A stretch of 48,656 bases of DNA from NCBI GenBank assembly GCA_913064725.1, contig CAJYAI010000016.1, positions 1 to 48,656 on the forward strand, read 5' to 3'. Positions 46,663 to 48,656 of this stretch are shown here, in pieces (within the stretch, counting starts at the first letter, position 1; each line of letters starts with the position of its first letter). A program made the translations under genes and the position numbers. This stretch comes from an uncultured Alteromonadaceae bacterium (GTDB lineage Bacteria > Pseudomonadota > Gammaproteobacteria > Pseudomonadales > Halieaceae). The notes under the pieces were generated by a model. It was not told the origin of the DNA, made no database searches, and worked only from the letters and a program-made list of their open reading frames with translations.

Positions 46663-48644
46663 GTTAGCCCTTTTACTAGTTTGCGCCTGAGAAAGCGCGC
46701 TGGAGATACCGCTTTGGATAAGTACCGCGGTAGGGGGGGAGGCGTATTCATCATTTGAGAGACCAATAACTCGGCCAGTAAGGGCGCCGATGTCAGTCCT
46801 CTGGATCCAAGTCCCGTCAGTACGAACAGGCCCGCTACGCTGGGCTGTTTAGCATCGATAATACGTTTTCGATCATGCCGTAGGCCGTCATAGGTCGCTA
46901 GGAAAACCGTCTCATTGGGGACAGGTCCAGCTACGGGGAGATAGTCGGCAGTGGCACAGCGTATCGACGCCTGTCCTTTTGGACCCTGCGGAGACAGGAG
47001 TACTGGCAGTGAGGGTAAATTTGCGCGAAGTTGGTTTAGGTTGGTTTCATGGTCCTCAGGACGCTCGTCCGTAGTCGTATCGTTGAGCCCATACGTCGCA
47101 CCAACACAGTGCTGTCCCATCTTTGCCGTCGGCGTATATCCCTCATGGCAGACGGTACACTTCATCGCCGCTAAGGGGCCATGCGAATCAATGTGTGACG
47201 TCTGACCTCGAATGGGTTGCACCGGAAGCCAGCTCAGTCTCTTGTCGTTCACGGCTTGCCAGGCGGTCGTGATCACTGCGGCATCGGCTATGGCTACGAT
47301 GTCATTATCGATATTTCTGGCCGACCACGTAGTTGTGCCATGGGATTCCAGTGTGATTGCACCCAGGCCCTCGATAACGCTGATTTTTGGGTGTTTAAGC
47401 AACATGGCACAAATGCCCTGCGGATGCAGCCAACCCGAGTCCGGGAAGTACTGCGCTGGTTTTTCGAGGTCAATGCCCGCTATTTCTGATGCCTCTTCTC
47501 TTGACACAATTTTAAGCGGGCTCTCCTCATCATCAAACGCGTCTTTTAAGCGCGTCAATGTGGACTCATCGGAGAGTTGTAAATAGCCAGATAGCTCCCC
47601 ATCAACGCCCGGTTCCAGCTCGCGCTGGTCAAATTTTTGATGATGATAATCGACTGAAAAGCCGTAGGCTGTGAGTGAAAAATCAGATAGCGAGCTGTGC
47701 TTGTGCGAGGGACGGGTATAAATAACGCCCTGAGCCTGCGTCGATCCTCCAGAGGCAATGGTATTTTGCTCCAGTACCGTTACGGTACAGCCACTTTCTG
47801 CGAGCTTTCGCGCAACGTGACTGCCAGCGAGGCCCGCCCCCACAACCAAGCAATGCGCAGGGGCTGCTTGTGTCTCAGGTTGATCCCAAGGAGTGACAGT
47901 GAGCGCGGTCTTTGCCGGGAGCGAATGCTCACCGTAGCGATTAAATTCCGCACGCATGCATTCTCGCTTTCGACCGAACCCCGCTCGCTTTGATACGGTA
48001 AACCCACATTGTTCGAGCGCTCTCCTAACGTGGCTGGAGGCAGTAAACGTGGCAAGCGTCGCATGGTGTCGACTGAGTATTGCGACGTTCTCTAAAAGTT
48101 GAGTACCCCACATTGACTCGTTGCGCGATGGAGTAAAACCGTCAAGCAGCCAAACATCGATCCAAGATTGATCAAAACTCGCTAGGTCATCAAGCGCGTC
48201 TGAGGCGTCTTCCCACCAGAAGTCAACGGTCAGACCTTCAACGACGTTCGGTCGACGGTGACAGCCCGCCATTGGGGCGGGCCAACGAGCGACAAGCGCT
48301 TCAATTTCCTTGGAAAGTGTCAACCAATGGACGTTTACAGCCCGAAGCTGGCCCCTCGATAGGGGGTGTTTGTCGATGGCAATGATGTGGCAGCGTGCGC
48401 CGTCTGGTTTATGCGCTCTCCAAGCTTGCATAATCAGGGCAAGATTTAGCGCTGTACCAAGGCCTAACTCAGCAATGACCAGCGTTTGGCCGGGCGTGAG
48501 GCCCTGGATGCGGTCAACGATGCCACCCCCCTCGATAAAGACATAGCGACTCTCCTCTAACCCGTTCTCAGGAGAGTAATAATTGTCATCGAACTCTCGC
48601 GATCTTGGTGTGCCTTGCTCAAAATCGAGTGTCGGGCGAGACAT
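46659..48644 (-). CDS. mnmC: bifunctional tRNA mnm5s2U34 methyltransferase/FAD oxidoreductase
   Basis: Final two steps of mnm5s2U34 synthesis in tRNA wobble uridine. 661 residues. The N-terminal methyltransferase (about 1-245) begins DFEQGTPRSREFDDNYYSPENG, with the SAM-binding VIAELGLGTALNL and WLLDGFTPSRNESMWG. The C-terminal FAD oxidase begins at about 262 with VVGAGLAGSHVARKL and ends with DGLRHDRKRI and LTGLGSRGLTSAPLLAELL. The ATG at 48644 gives the usual N-terminus, so the gene is complete, though its promoter is outside the window. Confidence 0.95.
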   Translation of the reverse strand: MSRPTLDFEQGTPRSREFDDNYYSPENGLEESRYVFIEGGGIVDRIQGLTPGQTLVIAELGLGTALNLALIMQAWRAHKPDGARCHIIAIDKHPLSRGQLRAVNVHWLTLSKEIEALVARWPAPMAGCHRRPNVVEGLTVDFWWEDASDALDDLASFDQSWIDVWLLDGFTPSRNESMWGTQLLENVAILSRHHATLATFTASSHVRRALEQCGFTVSKRAGFGRKRECMRAEFNRYGEHSLPAKTALTVTPWDQPETQAAPAHCLVVGAGLAGSHVARKLAESGCTVTVLEQNTIASGGSTQAQGVIYTRPSHKHSSLSDFSLTAYGFSVDYHHQKFDQRELEPGVDGELSGYLQLSDESTLTRLKDAFDDEESPLKIVSREEASEIAGIDLEKPAQYFPDSGWLHPQGICAMLLKHPKISVIEGLGAITLESHGTTTWSARNIDNDIVAIADAAVITTAWQAVNDKRLSWLPVQPIRGQTSHIDSHGPLAAMKCTVCHEGYTPTAKMGQHCVGATYGLNDTTTDERPEDHETNLNQLRANLPSLPVLLSPQGPKGQASIRCATADYLPVAGPVPNETVFLATYDGLRHDRKRIIDAKQPSVAGLFVLTGLGSRGLTSAPLLAELLVSQMMNTPPPLPRYLSKAVSPARFLRRKLVKGLT

Positions 48645-48656
48645 TAACCGCCAATC

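Noticed and set aside
1-48656. CRISPR arrays, insertion sequences, prophage or attachment sites
   Set aside because: No spaced direct repeats, transposase or integrase genes, or tRNA genes were seen on either strand.

Overview
The window comes from a free-living gammaproteobacterium of moderate GC. I infer a marine relative of the Halieaceae/OM60 or pseudomonad-like groups. The grounds are the gene order secD-secF-suhB-trmJ-iscR...der, which as I remember it matches Pseudomonas almost gene for gene, the Pseudomonas-type 528-residue isocitrate lyase, and the purL-mltF-tadA neighbourhood shared with E. coli. The taxon is an inference. I see no insertion sequences, prophage genes, CRISPR arrays, tRNA or rRNA genes.

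Layout. 1-2187: the 3' end of a large zinc metalloprotease-like gene, facing an acyl-CoA ligase. 2188-2607: a gene-free stretch. 2608-8261: a second-type elongation factor G with a clear terminator, then two membrane proteins (one NnrU-like), a DNA-3-methyladenine glycosylase and tadA, with mltF converging on tadA. 8352-15149: purL from its own promoter, then secD-secF. suhB lies on the other strand. 16040-30292: a long run of housekeeping genes on the plus strand: trmJ; the iron-sulfur assembly operon iscR-iscS-iscU-iscA-hscB-hscA-fdx behind an IscR-type operator; ndk-rlmN-pilW; and ispG-hisS-yfgM-bamB-der. These cover Fe-S assembly, two Fe-S enzymes that would use it (RlmN, IspG), translation, outer-membrane assembly and ribosome maturation.

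30432-48644 is more accessory. It holds a solitary aceA (glyoxylate shunt) with a terminator; an overlapping HxlR regulator/class II aldolase pair; and a minus-strand cobalamin operon (promoter, cobalamin riboswitch, btuB, cobO and an unrecognised membrane protein). Next come a DUF501 gene, a VOC protein, an SLC13-type anion permease with RCK_C domains, an unknown helical protein and a fatty acid desaturase. A small three-gene cassette follows (exported peptide with an ELxxVxGQ motif, two-helix membrane protein, stand-alone C39 cysteine peptidase). The window closes with an M16C protease and a glutaminyl cyclase/mnmC pair.

The two places most likely to hold undescribed biology are the C39 peptidase cassette (41746-42920) and the unknown membrane protein under cobalamin riboswitch control (33484-34080). 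Function in both cases is inference from context. Starts were moved inward from the longest open frame wherever a Shine-Dalgarno sequence, signal peptide or family N-terminus supported it.
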